In this document: piece after piece, positions 33,400 through 42,057 of the stretch
How the letters are laid out: each line of letters opens with the position of its first letter
Position numbering within the stretch: position 1 is the stretch's first letter
DNA from: Salinigranum marinum
GTDB lineage: Archaea; Halobacteriota; Halobacteria; Halobacteriales; Haloferacaceae
Assembly: GCF_024228675.1 (NCBI RefSeq)
Contig: NZ_CP100461.1
Coordinates: 1,488,001 to 1,552,000, forward strand
Reading direction: 5' to 3'
Length of the DNA stretch: 64,000 nucleotides
Program-made: the position numbers and the translations under genes
Notes under the pieces: model-generated
Seen by the model: the letters and a program-made list of their open reading frames with translations, nothing else
The model's database searches: none
What the model was told of the DNA's origin: nothing

Positions 33400-35520
33400 T
33401 TACCCTCGGACGAGCCGTGTGACCCGAGACAGAACACCGGTGTTGTCACCGGCTGTTTCGGTGTCGCGTCGTGCATCTTCGATAACACTGGGTTCATCTA
33501 TCCAATTCTTGAACCTGTTTGCGCTTTCAAACTGGACTGCCGGCCCGTAAATACTCGCCCGGATGTGGGCCGGCGTAGCCTTCTGGAACTGCCAACACTG
33601 CTGCTGATCCAGATTCGCTGAGAAATCTGCGATAACACGCCCGTCGTCCTTGAAATCGAGTTCACATAGCCCGTCGGACAGCGCGCTGATCCACTTCCGT
33701 CGTCCCGGGTCGTGTTCCTGTTCGGCGGGTTTCTCTAGTGGCACGTATTCCGGTGGTTCCTTCTCGGCATACGCGTACAGCTCCGCGAACACGTCCCGAG
33801 CATCCGCCAGCCGGTCGGACTGGTCTGGCAGCGAGATATCCCGCTGCAAGAACAGGTGGGCGAACCACGGGAACAGATTACAGCTGTCCGCCTGGCCCGC
33901 GATCTGCGCGGCGGCTTCCCGCTCGTCTTTCTCCAGTTCGGAGAAATTGACGTTGAAATCCAGCGTCTTCATCCGGGTCCGAAGTTCGGATTTCGGTTTC
34001 GTCGAGTCGTTCGAGGAGAAGATGAACGTGGGCATCTGGATGGAGCCGTCCCACTTCCCCTCCCAGTACGATTTGATGATGTCTCGGTCGATCTTTGACT
34101 TCGCCACGTCGTCAACGATGTACGGGAAAACAGTGTCCGACGCACGAGCACGCTCGATATTGTTTTTGATGAAGTCGTCGCCGGTGGTGACCTCCTGTAC
34201 GTACCCGTTCGAGATGAGCCGCGCCCCGAACCGCAGGAACATGCCCTTCCCGCTGTCGTTGTCGCCGTGAAGAAACAGGAACGGTAGGTCCTTGTCCAGT
34301 TCCGCAGATTCGTATTCGGCGTAGTGATGGGCGCAGTAGTTGGCGAATGGGGCCCAGCAGAAGTAGATAACTCCCTCGTAGAAGTGTGCCCGCGTTTCTT
34401 TCGTCGTTCGCGTTTCACCGAACTCGCCCACCGTTTCGACGTACTGCTCGATCAAGTCGAGCGCGTCAGCGACTTCCTGCGGATCGTCCGGGAGGGGAGC
34501 CGTTAATTCGAGGACGGAGTCGTCAACTCGCAGCCCGACTGTGTTCTCGTCCTTGTCGACGTTGAGGTCGGGGTATCCGGTGAAGGTCTCTTTGTACCGT
34601 GCAATGCCGGCGGGTGTCGCTACGATTTCACCGTCGTTGATACGGATGTTATTGGCGGATAGCGTGTCGTCCAGATTCGAGATGGCGTCTTCGAGACCCT
34701 GCGGGGAGAGGCGTACACGTTTGTCCGGACTGATCTCTGTTGGGTCGGTGTCCGTATCTTCGGCGGCGAACACCGCTTTCTCTGCTTCTTCGGCATCGGT
34801 GACGACGTTGTACGTGTTGACTTGGTCGTCGTCAACCGCTTCGTCGAGTCGGGCGTTCAGCTCGGCGACCGGGTCGTCACTGAACTCGTCCCCGCCCAGC
34901 CAGATGTCGTAGATCTTCGCCTCTTCTTCTGCCGTTTCGGCGTCTTCGATCTCCTCCGTGAGGTCCTCCATGAACGGCGTCGCGTAGTCCCTGTGGAACG
35001 CGTAGAGCCGTTCGAACCACTCGTCGACGGGCGTGTCCCCGTCGGTACGCCAGGCCATGTTGACGTTGGTTTGTTTGCTCCCCTGCCATGCCTGCTTGGA
35101 GAGGTTCGCCGACCCACAAATGAGTGTGCGAGACCCGTCCTGATTCTCGACGATGTAGAGCTTCGTGTGGAGGAGGACGCGCGCGGAATCGACAGTATGG
35201 ATGCGGAGATCACCGTCTCGTCGCAGCGATTCCAGTTGCGCGGCGATTTTCTTCGCGTTGTTCGTGTTCTTCAGCGACCGCCGGTAGTCGTCGTGTTGGT
35301 TGTCTCCGACGATGACTTCCAGTGAGTCCACTGCGAGGTCCCGGTTCTGAAACATCTTGTAGATGAACGCCGGGGACTGACTGTACGTGACGCAGTAGAC
35401 GTGCTGGGCGTCACCGAAGTAGTTCAGAAAACTGTCCCATGATTTGTCGGCAGCCATCTCCAGGTCAGCGGTGCTGCCGTCATCGAACTCGACTGTTGCT
35501 TCGAATTCTGTCTTGGTCAT
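33400..35520 (-). CDS. PLD-family nuclease fused to an AAA/SF3-like ATPase
   Basis: 706 residues. An N-terminal PLD domain (about 35-190) has one HKD-type motif: LLHTKLYIVENQDGS with His118 and Lys120, then LICGSANLSK (Ser137, Asn139). A single motif suggests that the active site is completed by a dimer. A variable middle follows. The ATPase domain has Walker A FLHGDNDSGKGMF (about 416-428), Walker B VFPYIVDDVAKSK (about 463-475) and a sensor strand TFIFSSND. The end is a Gln-rich helical domain (LDQQQCWQFQ). Nucleases of the PLD family are known neighbours of prokaryotic Argonautes. This two-domain form, with the ATPase next to the Argonaute, is unusual. It begins 63 bases after the Argonaute stop. 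Confidence 0.82.
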   Translation of the reverse strand: MTKTEFEATVEFDDGSTADLEMAADKSWDSFLNYFGDAQHVYCVTYSQSPAFIYKMFQNRDLAVDSLEVIVGDNQHDDYRRSLKNTNNAKKIAAQLESLRRDGDLRIHTVDSARVLLHTKLYIVENQDGSRTLICGSANLSKQAWQGSKQTNVNMAWRTDGDTPVDEWFERLYAFHRDYATPFMEDLTEEIEDAETAEEEAKIYDIWLGGDEFSDDPVAELNARLDEAVDDDQVNTYNVVTDAEEAEKAVFAAEDTDTDPTEISPDKRVRLSPQGLEDAISNLDDTLSANNIRINDGEIVATPAGIARYKETFTGYPDLNVDKDENTVGLRVDDSVLELTAPLPDDPQEVADALDLIEQYVETVGEFGETRTTKETRAHFYEGVIYFCWAPFANYCAHHYAEYESAELDKDLPFLFLHGDNDSGKGMFLRFGARLISNGYVQEVTTGDDFIKNNIERARASDTVFPYIVDDVAKSKIDRDIIKSYWEGKWDGSIQMPTFIFSSNDSTKPKSELRTRMKTLDFNVNFSELEKDEREAAAQIAGQADSCNLFPWFAHLFLQRDISLPDQSDRLADARDVFAELYAYAEKEPPEYVPLEKPAEQEHDPGRRKWISALSDGLCELDFKDDGRVIADFSANLDQQQCWQFQKATPAHIRASIYGPAVQFESANRFKNWIDEPSVIEDARRDTETAGDNTGVLSRVTRLVRG

Positions 35521-35583
35521 GCGAGGGTTACCGGTGTGGTGATGAGTGCGTGCGTGGTTGCGTGAGGCTGTACTGGCGCATGG

Positions 35584-37134
35584 TCAGATGTATGGGACAC
35601 CGCGGATGACGCTGCCCTTGGTGAGGTAGCCCTTCATGGCGAAGTCGGCGCACTTGTCGGCGTAGTACGTGGTGATTGGAAGCCGGGTGGACCGACTCAG
35701 CGAACCAACGTGTGCCTCCGACAGCCAGTAGGTTTGCTCCGCGAGCGTGTCGAGGTCTGTCGATCCGTGGCGTTTCACGATCTGTAGCGGCCGCGGCGTG
35801 CCAGGACTACCCTCCTTCCCACCGGTCGTGGTCAGGTAGGAATGGTCGCCGTTGTGGACGTGGAAGGCGACGCCTTTGTCCGCGATATCGAACCGTGATT
35901 TCGATTCGTCGTACTCGGCGATGCGGGGGTTCCCGGATTTTCGGATCTCGACGAGGTCGAAGCGCTGGATGAGATCCCTAGCCTTGTCGAGACGCTTGAT
36001 CAGGCTCTCGATGTCGAGGTAGAACTTCCCGTCACGATGGATGACTACGTGCCGCGGTGGTCGGCCTTCCTCTTCGGCGAAGATTTCCAGAACGTGCTTG
36101 ATGACGTTCGCTACGTCGTCCTCGTCGAACGTCTCGCCAGCTTGCTTCGTGACGGCCTCGGACGCGAGGATGGTTCCGTCGGCCATGATGACGTTCGCGG
36201 CCGCGCCGAGGTGTTGTTTTGTCGCATGGTCGTAGGTCACATCGAGGCCGACGAACGCGTCAACATCCCCTGGAACGTCGTCGATCCGCCACGGCACACC
36301 GCCCGCTTTCCCGATTAGAGACGAACCGATGTTCCCGAGATAGCTGTCGTTGCCGAGATTGTCGATGGTGATCATCTGACTCGGCACCCCGAGTTGTCCA
36401 AGTCGGCGCTTAAACTCAGGATACGGGTCGTCGTAGTCTGCTGCCGCAGCTTTGTCCTTATCAGGGACGACGATTAGCGCCGCATCGTAGTCGCTCGCCT
36501 TCTGTGCATGCTGGGAGTAGTGGAACTCCGAGCCCAGTTCGTAGGTCTCCTGGTCGAACTTCGTCGGCTTTCCGTCGTATTCCGCGAGCTTGCCGAGTAC
36601 TGAGAGGACGTACGGTCGTGCTGCGGCTTGTTCGCTGTCCGGATACAGCGCGATGATGTCGAACGACTCTGGAGCCTTGTACACGCCGTAGCCATTCCGT
36701 TCCAGCCCGCCAGCCCCGTAGTACCCTGTTCGGCCATCGCCGAACCGCAGGTTCGGGATATTCGGTGTCTTTTGCTCTCGGTACCCGGCGTTTGTTGGCT
36801 GCGGGACCGGGTCGAAGTCGAAGTACGGGGTCGGGCCGAGCAGGTCGACGAACGACGTGACGACGTTGAACCGTTCTTCTGGTTTCATCCGGCTCTCGTT
36901 GTGGATGACGTTCAGGAACGTTTCATCGACGCGGCCCAACTGGTCGAACGTCGGAATGACCTTACAGTACTCCAAGAGCTGCGGGAAGATCGAATCCTCG
37001 CCGCTCCCGTACTGCAGGTCAGCAATGACGGGATCCCCGGCCCGCATCGAGTCGATGACGTCCTGTTCGACGTGTTTCTCGTGGTACTCCGACATCGGGA
37101 CGCCTGGCCCGTCCAGCATATCATCGTAGTCCAT
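35584..37134 (-). CDS. Prokaryotic Argonaute, 5'-truncated (PAZ end, L2, MID, PIWI)
   Basis: Coding runs from the stop at 35584 upstream; ATG 37134 gives 516 residues, but recognisable Argonaute sequence continues to about 37260, and the frame, no longer Argonaute-like, stays open to 37431. Domains: end of PAZ (GPGVPMSEYHEKHV, YCKVIPTFDQLG, MKPEERFNVV), L2/MID (GLERNGYGVYKAPESFDIIALYP), PIWI from about 36300 down. Catalytic candidates: Asp in FVGLDVTYD (36241-36243), Glu in AGETFDED (about 36126), Asp in VIHRDGKF (about 36031), Asp in TYYADKCADF (about 35658), a DEDD tetrad as in cleaving Argonautes. The C-terminus ends in GVPYI, as usual. The N domain, L1 and most of PAZ are missing, so guide loading may be lost. 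First gene of the helicase-nuclease unit. Confidence 0.85.
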   Translation of the reverse strand: MDYDDMLDGPGVPMSEYHEKHVEQDVIDSMRAGDPVIADLQYGSGEDSIFPQLLEYCKVIPTFDQLGRVDETFLNVIHNESRMKPEERFNVVTSFVDLLGPTPYFDFDPVPQPTNAGYREQKTPNIPNLRFGDGRTGYYGAGGLERNGYGVYKAPESFDIIALYPDSEQAAARPYVLSVLGKLAEYDGKPTKFDQETYELGSEFHYSQHAQKASDYDAALIVVPDKDKAAAADYDDPYPEFKRRLGQLGVPSQMITIDNLGNDSYLGNIGSSLIGKAGGVPWRIDDVPGDVDAFVGLDVTYDHATKQHLGAAANVIMADGTILASEAVTKQAGETFDEDDVANVIKHVLEIFAEEEGRPPRHVVIHRDGKFYLDIESLIKRLDKARDLIQRFDLVEIRKSGNPRIAEYDESKSRFDIADKGVAFHVHNGDHSYLTTTGGKEGSPGTPRPLQIVKRHGSTDLDTLAEQTYWLSEAHVGSLSRSTRLPITTYYADKCADFAMKGYLTKGSVIRGVPYI

Positions 37135-37260
37135 GTCAATGATCTCCTTGACTGTCGCCGTGCGCGCGCTGTCGTACAGGTCCGTGTCGTGCTCGACGGT
37201 TACATCGGCGATGTCGTGTCCGCGCTGCACCCACTCGGCGGCGGAGAACGTCGATTCGAG

Positions 37261-37612
37261 ATGAACGTTCTCCGGACCGTCTCTGGGGGCACCGCAACTC
37301 AGTACGCACCTGACCCGCTCTACACGCGAATGCAGGCTCTCCGCGACCTCCTCGACAACTGCGACCGCGACGGCCTTCTCGAATTGCGTGGCGACCTGCA
37401 AGAACAGGTTGAGGAGTGGCAGACCGAGCACGACGCGGCTTCACCGAGCGAGCTTCGCGAGCAGGCGGCACATACCGATACTGCTGAAAAAAACGCGAGA
37501 GATGCGCCGGACTGCGAACGACTGGGAGATCATCGCGTATCGTCTCCAACTCGTCGAGGACGCTATCGAACACTACTCCGACTACGCTGGGAGTGCCCCA
37601 GTATCTGCCTGA
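37261..37612 (+). pseudogene. Winged-helix regulator remnant, N-terminus lost and frameshifted
   Basis: Starting near ATG 37261, MNVLRTVSGGTATQYAPDPLYTR and MQALRDLLDNCDRDGLLELR match the second half of a common haloarchaeal winged-helix protein. At the A7 run near 37490 the frame changes: the continuation TREMRRTANDWEIIAYRLQL lies in the next frame and ends SAPVSA at 37612. The DNA-binding half upstream is missing and instead overlaps the opposite-strand Argonaute. One extra A restores a long frame, so decay or a homopolymer sequencing error are both possible. Confidence 0.65.
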
Positions 37613-37638
37613 CCGAATGTTCGCGTTCGACGGCGGCT

Positions 37639-38054
37639 ATGACCCCGGACAGGTATCACACGGTTCTACTCGAACTCAGACGCACGATCGAGCGGCATCC
37701 TGCCATCCTGCACGCAAGCGGAGAACCCCCGGGCAATTCACCCGTGTCGTTGCGACACTTGATCCGGCTATCCTCGGAAGCGAAGCAGACGGGGGAACGC
37801 TTACGATTCGGTGGTACGCGGGCGAGACTGCCGACGCAGACCCAGAGTTCGCCTTTTATCACAGCGAAAGCTCGGGCTTCGACTGTGGGTGGCACCACGA
37901 ACCAAACCCGCACGTAGACGGATGGGCGCACTATCAAGAACGTCCGGCGGCTAGTGACGAGTACGCGTATGAGGCGATCTCCTTCAGCAGCCTCCAGCCA
38001 ATTCCGTTGCTCTGGGAAATCCTTGGCCGGCTCGAAGACCGTCTTGGTGACTGA
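37639..38054 (+). pseudogene. Partner gene of the winged-helix protein, frameshifted
   Basis: ATG 37639 opens MTPDRYHTVLLELRRTIERH and PAILHASGEPPG. After the C5 run (about 37725) the reading frame shifts by one, and the rest, QFTRVVATLDPAILG... through FDCGWHHEPNPHVDGWAHYQ, continues to the stop at 38054. The second part is a well conserved haloarchaeal domain with HxxxPH and Trp residues, found next to the winged-helix gene in a toxin/antitoxin-like pair. Function unknown. A continuous frame needs one C fewer. Confidence 0.65.
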
Positions 38055-38139
38055 TCCGCCGAGCGTGGATAGTATGGACGATTCCCAGTGTGCATCTGTA
38101 GGAGCAGGGAGCCGTTTGAATATGAACGTGATGTGAGTA

Positions 38140-38404
38140 TGTACGAGCCGCAACGAGAAGCCTGAGCTTGGAGAACGCGGGCAGGTCACCCTCCCGAAAG
38201 AACTCCGGGAGAAGTTCGACGTTCACGGAGGGGATAAAATAATCATCCACAAAGAAAACGGGAAATTGCCGTCGAGAAACCCGTGAGTCGAGGCGAACTC
38301 GCCGAGGGATAGCGACAGTATGCAGCAGAGTCCGAAGCCCTCGAAGATGAGACGGCCGGCGTGTCCCACGAAAGCAATCGAGAGCTCGGCGATGCGCCGG
38401 ATTG
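38140..38404 (+). pseudogene. AbrB/SpoVT-type antitoxin pseudogene
   Basis: GERGQVTLPKELREKFDVHGGDK is the swapped-hairpin AbrB DNA-binding motif. After KIIIHKENGK the frame shifts (an AAA run lacks one A) and continues IAVEKPVSRGELAEG, hits an in-frame TAG, then YAAESEALEDETAG and SHESNRELGDAPDW, the typical end of haloarchaeal VapB/AbrB antitoxins. One frameshift and one nonsense codon mean that no full antitoxin can be made. No PIN-domain toxin follows. Confidence 0.65.
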
Positions 38405-38714
38405 GTATCTCGGAAGTGACCGCGCCGCCGCGACCGCGGGTCGCCGCTGTTCGCCCCGTGCGCTACGGCGGGCCGACCGCCTTGACCGGACGGCACGCGT
38501 TCTCGAACGGACCGCCGACCGCCTCGACCAGCGCGCCGCGTACTACCGCGCGAAAGCCGGTGACGATCCTGATGACCCGAACGGTCCGCCACCGCCGAAC
38601 ACCCCGGGAAATAACGGGGAAGACAATGGCGGTGGGAGCGACGGACCGGGAGGCAACGATACTGACAATGATGACCCGCCCGACAACGGCGGCGGGACCC
38701 TTCCGCCGAGCTAA
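38361..38714 (+). CDS. Asp/Pro/Gly/Asn-rich low-complexity protein, doubtful
   Basis: The first 15 residues are the tail of the AbrB pseudogene read through. From about residue 35 the frame reads RRADRLDRTARVLERTADRL and then a DDP/NGG/PPP repeat region ending GGGTLPPS. The regular Arg/Leu heptads and codon choice suggest true coding sequence, perhaps the C-terminal end of another gene fused by decay. No function can be given. Confidence 0.35.
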   Translation: MSHESNRELGDAPDWYLGSDRAAATAGRRCSPRALRRADRLDRTARVLERTADRLDQRAAYYRAKAGDDPDDPNGPPPPNTPGNNGEDNGGGSDGPGGNDTDNDDPPDNGGGTLPPS

Positions 38715-38716
38715 GC

Positions 38717-38779
38717 ATGCAGTCAGACACGCCAGTCCCAGACCGCCGCAAAGTCCTCGAGTACGCAGGCCTCGCCTGA
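38717..38779 (+). pseudogene. Truncated twin-arginine (Tat) protein start
   Basis: Twenty codons, MQSDTPVPDRRKVLEYAGLA and stop: a Tat n-region (DRRKVLEYAG) like that of haloarchaeal lipoproteins, cut before the hydrophobic core and mature part. It is two bases after the previous stop. The remaining 180 bases to 38966 carry no continuation. Confidence 0.45.
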
Positions 38780-38966
38780 GCGGCACCGTGCGAACGGGCG
38801 GAACTGTGACAGTCGATCGTCTCCGGCCTACCCGAGACAGAGCCGCTACGGCCAGCGAATCCGGCCGCGGCTGTCGCGCCGAGTCCGATGAGGACCTGTC
38901 GTCTAGAGGGCGTACGAGCACACCGATCGACGGCTGTTCCCCGTGGTGTATCCCTGCCCGTTTAGA

Positions 38967-39758
38967 CTACTCGCGAAGGAACGCATCGATCTCCGATGCG
39001 ATTCGGCCCGGCGCTTCACCTGGGCCGCCGTGGCTGACACCGTCGAATTCGACGAGACGGCTGTGTGGAAGCGCCTCGTGAACACCGCGAGCGCTCTCGC
39101 GGAGGAAGTCAGGTCCGTCAGTGCCCGTCATCACGAGGACTGGCGCTGTGACATCGAGCGTCTCCGGTAGCTGGTACTGTTCGACGGCGCGGTTCATCCG
39201 GACGACCTCTTCGGCCAGTTCCACGCAGTCAGGCCAGACCGGCCACTCCGCCAACCACGCGTCGAGGTCGTCGATTCCATGGGGGTGGAGGACCTGTTCG
39301 ACGTAGCGCTTTACGGCTTCCTGTCGTTCACCGTCCTCGACGAGTGCCGCCATTCGGTCGGCGAGATCGGCTCGCGTCCGGTAGTCGTCTGGGAGCACCG
39401 CCGGTTCGTACGCGATCACCGCCCCGACCGCCGCGTCCGTCGCGGACTCGACTGCCGTCAACGCACCGAAGGAGTGGCCGAACAGGATCGGCTCGCCGTC
39501 GACGAGGTCGACGAGGGTGCGTACGTACTGAGTCTCACGGTTCAGTACGTCATCGGCGCTCGTCGTTTCGAGATCGTCGAGGCACGTGCCGAAGCCCGGT
39601 CGCTGCGGGATCACGGCGGCGTACTCCTCGAAGTGCGGCAGGACTGGGTTCCAGTACTGCCGGGGGGCCATCCCCCCGTGGAGAAAGATCAGAGGCTGAC
39701 CGTCGCCGTGTCGTTCGTAGGCTATCTCGGAACCATCTGTGGACTGTGTCGTCACCAT
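38967..39758 (-). CDS. Alpha/beta-hydrolase
   Basis: 263 residues. The fold signature is complete: oxyanion loop PLIFLHGGMAP (about 24-34), nucleophile elbow ILFGHSFGALTAV (Ser about 96), acid Asp in VMTGTDGPDFL (about 213) and His in GVSHGGPG (about 245). The cap region is helical. Substrate unknown; family members include esterases and haloperoxidase-like enzymes. It is convergent with the graveyard and divergent from the Bat-like regulator at 39961. It appears complete. Confidence 0.85.
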   Translation of the reverse strand: MVTTQSTDGSEIAYERHGDGQPLIFLHGGMAPRQYWNPVLPHFEEYAAVIPQRPGFGTCLDDLETTSADDVLNRETQYVRTLVDLVDGEPILFGHSFGALTAVESATDAAVGAVIAYEPAVLPDDYRTRADLADRMAALVEDGERQEAVKRYVEQVLHPHGIDDLDAWLAEWPVWPDCVELAEEVVRMNRAVEQYQLPETLDVTAPVLVMTGTDGPDFLRESARGVHEALPHSRLVEFDGVSHGGPGEAPGRIASEIDAFLRE

Positions 39759-39960
39759 GCAACTTCCTGTTCGAGGACGACGAGGCTAACTCGTTCTCTC
39801 AGTCATCGGGCCGTTTATACGGCACCCGGATGGGGAGACAGAGCCCAGACAGAACAGACCGACGAGTTCGTTAGCGCCGGCTGGATCAGTGCTCGTCAGG
39901 CGTTCCCGTGTTGATCGACGTTTTCGACATCCCCATTACGATCGGTCGAAACGGTAACAT

Positions 39961-40647
39961 ATGGGACTCGTGGCTGAGTTCGATATCGACTGTCAGGCGT
40001 TACCGCTCGCGGGGGTGGCAGCAGACGTTCCCGAAGCAACGCTGACGCTCGACATGCAGTTCAATCACGGGAACCGGCCGTTGTTTCTCGTTACCGTACA
40101 AGACGGGTCTCAGACGGCAATCGAGGACGCATTCACGGACGCATACGACGTCGGGGAGTGGACGCTCGTCGGGCAGGCCGGCGAAACCCGTCGGTACCAG
40201 ATATTCCCCGCACTCAGTTTGGCGGAACAACTCGGTGAGAGCCTCGACGACCTCGAAGGTCTCGAGGCGCTCGCGACGGCCGACGCGATCATCGAGCGGA
40301 TCGACGTGGTACCGGGCGGGTGGCGACAGACTGGCTGGTTCGCCAACAGGGACGCGTTCGGTACGTTCTCATCGTTCTGGCAGCGCAACGCTGGCTTCCG
40401 GTTGCACCGCCTCACGCGAGACGGGGAGTCCGAACCGCCGGGGGGCGGACTCACCGACCGGCAACACGAGGCACTCCGAATCGCCTACGAACGAGGGTAT
40501 TTCGACATCCCACGGCGGGCGTCACTGGAAGACGTCGCCGGAGAGTTGGACATCTCCGCGTCGTCGGTCTCTGAGCGGTTACGTCGCGCCCAGACTCGAC
40601 TCATCGAGGAGACGGTGGCGACGACGTGGCCACCGCTCCCCGACTGA
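39961..40647 (+). CDS. Bat-type HTH-10 transcription regulator
   Basis: 228 residues. The N-terminal 150 residues form the haloarchaeal Bat/GAF-like sensing domain (GLVAEFDIDCQALPLAGVA..., DGSQTAIEDAF). The end is the HTH-10 DNA-binding domain: LTDRQHEALRIAYERGYFDI, then SLEDVAGELDISASSVSERL. A proposed one-component regulator; signal and targets unknown. It is followed by the ABC transporter pseudogene, so its original target may be that transporter. Confidence 0.85.
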   Translation: MGLVAEFDIDCQALPLAGVAADVPEATLTLDMQFNHGNRPLFLVTVQDGSQTAIEDAFTDAYDVGEWTLVGQAGETRRYQIFPALSLAEQLGESLDDLEGLEALATADAIIERIDVVPGGWRQTGWFANRDAFGTFSSFWQRNAGFRLHRLTRDGESEPPGGGLTDRQHEALRIAYERGYFDIPRRASLEDVAGELDISASSVSERLRRAQTRLIEETVATTWPPLPD

Positions 40648-40734
40648 CGGAGAACGACTCACTCCGTGACCGGGCGATGAGTTCAAACGCCCCACGAATT
40701 CGAGAACTGCCTCTGGGAGTTCGTCTCGATGTCT

Positions 40735-41155
40735 TCTTGCCTTCTGGCATCGCAACAGGCACGACACCGATCCGAGCACGAGCTGGACGCCTCGAATCGT
40801 CCAGCCGCTATCGGCGCAGCGGACGTTCACGTGACGTACGACGGTGGGGCTGAAGCGGTCAGAGACGTCTCACTCGACGTCGAAGGGGGGCGAGTGCTTC
40901 GGCTTTCTCGGTCCCAACGGAGCCGGGAAGACGGCCACTCAAAAAGCCTCGTCGCGCCGTTGGACCCGACGAAGGGCTCAGGACGAACGAACGGCGACCA
41001 GACGAGGAACGACCCACTGGCCGTGCGCGAATCCATCGGCGGCGAGACCCGCGAGACGAGTGTCGACGCCGAGCGCACACCCCGTGAGAATCTACGCGTC
41101 GCGCGTCGGCTGTACGGCGTTCCGGGGGAAGAACGAGCGGAACGCAAAAGCCTAG
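40735..41155 (+). pseudogene. ABC transporter ATP-binding protein, decayed
   Basis: Pieces of a DrrA-like ATPase lie in successive frames: AADVHVTYDGGAEAVRDVSLD, then after a G6 run CFGFLGPNGAGKTATQKA (Walker A intact), then after a missing base LVAPLDPTKGS, RNDPLAVRESIGGET and ETSVDAERTPRENLRVARRLYG. A short deletion removes the Q-loop area (FQ before ETS). The second half (signature motif, Walker B) is lost where menB's end begins. No permease gene is adjacent. Several independent lesions make true decay more likely than sequencing error here. Confidence 0.75.
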
Positions 41156-42057
41156 TAGTGCCAGGGGAACTGCCTGAACCTGGGTTCGCGCTTTTCGAGG
41201 AACGCGTCTCTGCCTTCCTGTGCTTCGTCGGTCATGTACGCCAACCGCGTCGCCTCCCCGGCGAACACCTGCTGACCGACCATGCCGTCGGTGTCGAGAT
41301 TGAACGCGAACTTGAGCATCCGGATGGCAGTCGGCGACTTCTTCGTGATCTCGTCGGCCCACGCCAGCGCGACGTCCTCTAACTCGTCGTGATCGACGAC
41401 CTCGTTCACCATCCCCATCTCCGCGGCCTCCGCGGCGTCGTAGTCCCGTCCGAGGAAGAAGATCTCCCGGGCCTTCTTCTGGCCGACCTGGTGGGCGAGA
41501 TACGCGGAGCCGAAGCCGCCGTCGAAGGAGGCGACGTCGGCGTCGGTCTGTTTAAAGACGGCGTGTTCGCGCGAGGCGAGCGTGAGGTCACAGACCACGT
41601 GCAGGGAGTGTCCCCCGCCGACGGCCCAACCCGGAACCACGGCGACGACCGGCTTGGGCATGAACCGGATGAGCCGCTGGACTTCGAGGATGTGGAGCCG
41701 ACCGACCCGCGGCGTGTCGTCGGCGTCGTCCTCGCTTTCGTCGCCGTCGTACTCGTAGCCCGACGCGCCGCGGATGGCCTGGTCGCCGCCGGAGGAGAAC
41801 GCCCAGCCCCCGTCCGTCTCGGAGGGGCCGTTGCCGGTTAGGAGGACGCAGCCGACGTCGGGGTCCTGGCGGGCGTGATCGAGCGCGACGTACAGTTCGT
41901 CGACCGTCCGGGGGCGGAACGCGTTTCTGACCTCGGGTCGGTCGAACGCGATCCTGACGGCGGGGACGTCGACGGCGCGGTGATACGTGACGTCGGTGAA
42001 CTCCGCGGCGGCGTCCACCGGTTCCCACCGCGCGGCGTCGAAGAGTTCCGAGACCAT
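41152..42057 (-). CDS. menB: 1,4-dihydroxy-2-naphthoyl-CoA synthase
   Basis: 301 residues of the crotonase fold. It closes the second ring of menaquinone from o-succinylbenzoyl-CoA. Features: FDRPEVRNAFRPRTVDEL (CoA site), TGNGPSETDGGWAFSSGGDQ, VVPGWAVGGGHSLHVVCDLT (oxyanion hole), ASFDGGFGSAYLAHQVGQKK and the C-terminal FRQFPWHY that crosses the active site. An acidic insert (DGDESEDDADDTP) reflects halophilic adaptation. It is in line with a membrane-protein gene and menD on the same strand. The stop is adjacent to the ABC pseudogene, marking the start of stable chromosome. Confidence 0.95.
   Translation of the reverse strand: MVSELFDAARWEPVDAAAEFTDVTYHRAVDVPAVRIAFDRPEVRNAFRPRTVDELYVALDHARQDPDVGCVLLTGNGPSETDGGWAFSSGGDQAIRGASGYEYDGDESEDDADDTPRVGRLHILEVQRLIRFMPKPVVAVVPGWAVGGGHSLHVVCDLTLASREHAVFKQTDADVASFDGGFGSAYLAHQVGQKKAREIFFLGRDYDAAEAAEMGMVNEVVDHDELEDVALAWADEITKKSPTAIRMLKFAFNLDTDGMVGQQVFAGEATRLAYMTDEAQEGRDAFLEKREPRFRQFPWHY

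Noticed and set aside
36628-37917. Long plus-strand open frame (about 430 codons)
   Set aside because: It is the shadow of the Argonaute PIWI/MID coding strand for most of its length; only its last part carries the winged-helix and partner remnants.
40735-41155. Functional ABC transporter ATPase
   Set aside because: The frame is broken at least twice, the Q-loop is deleted and the signature and Walker B half is absent.
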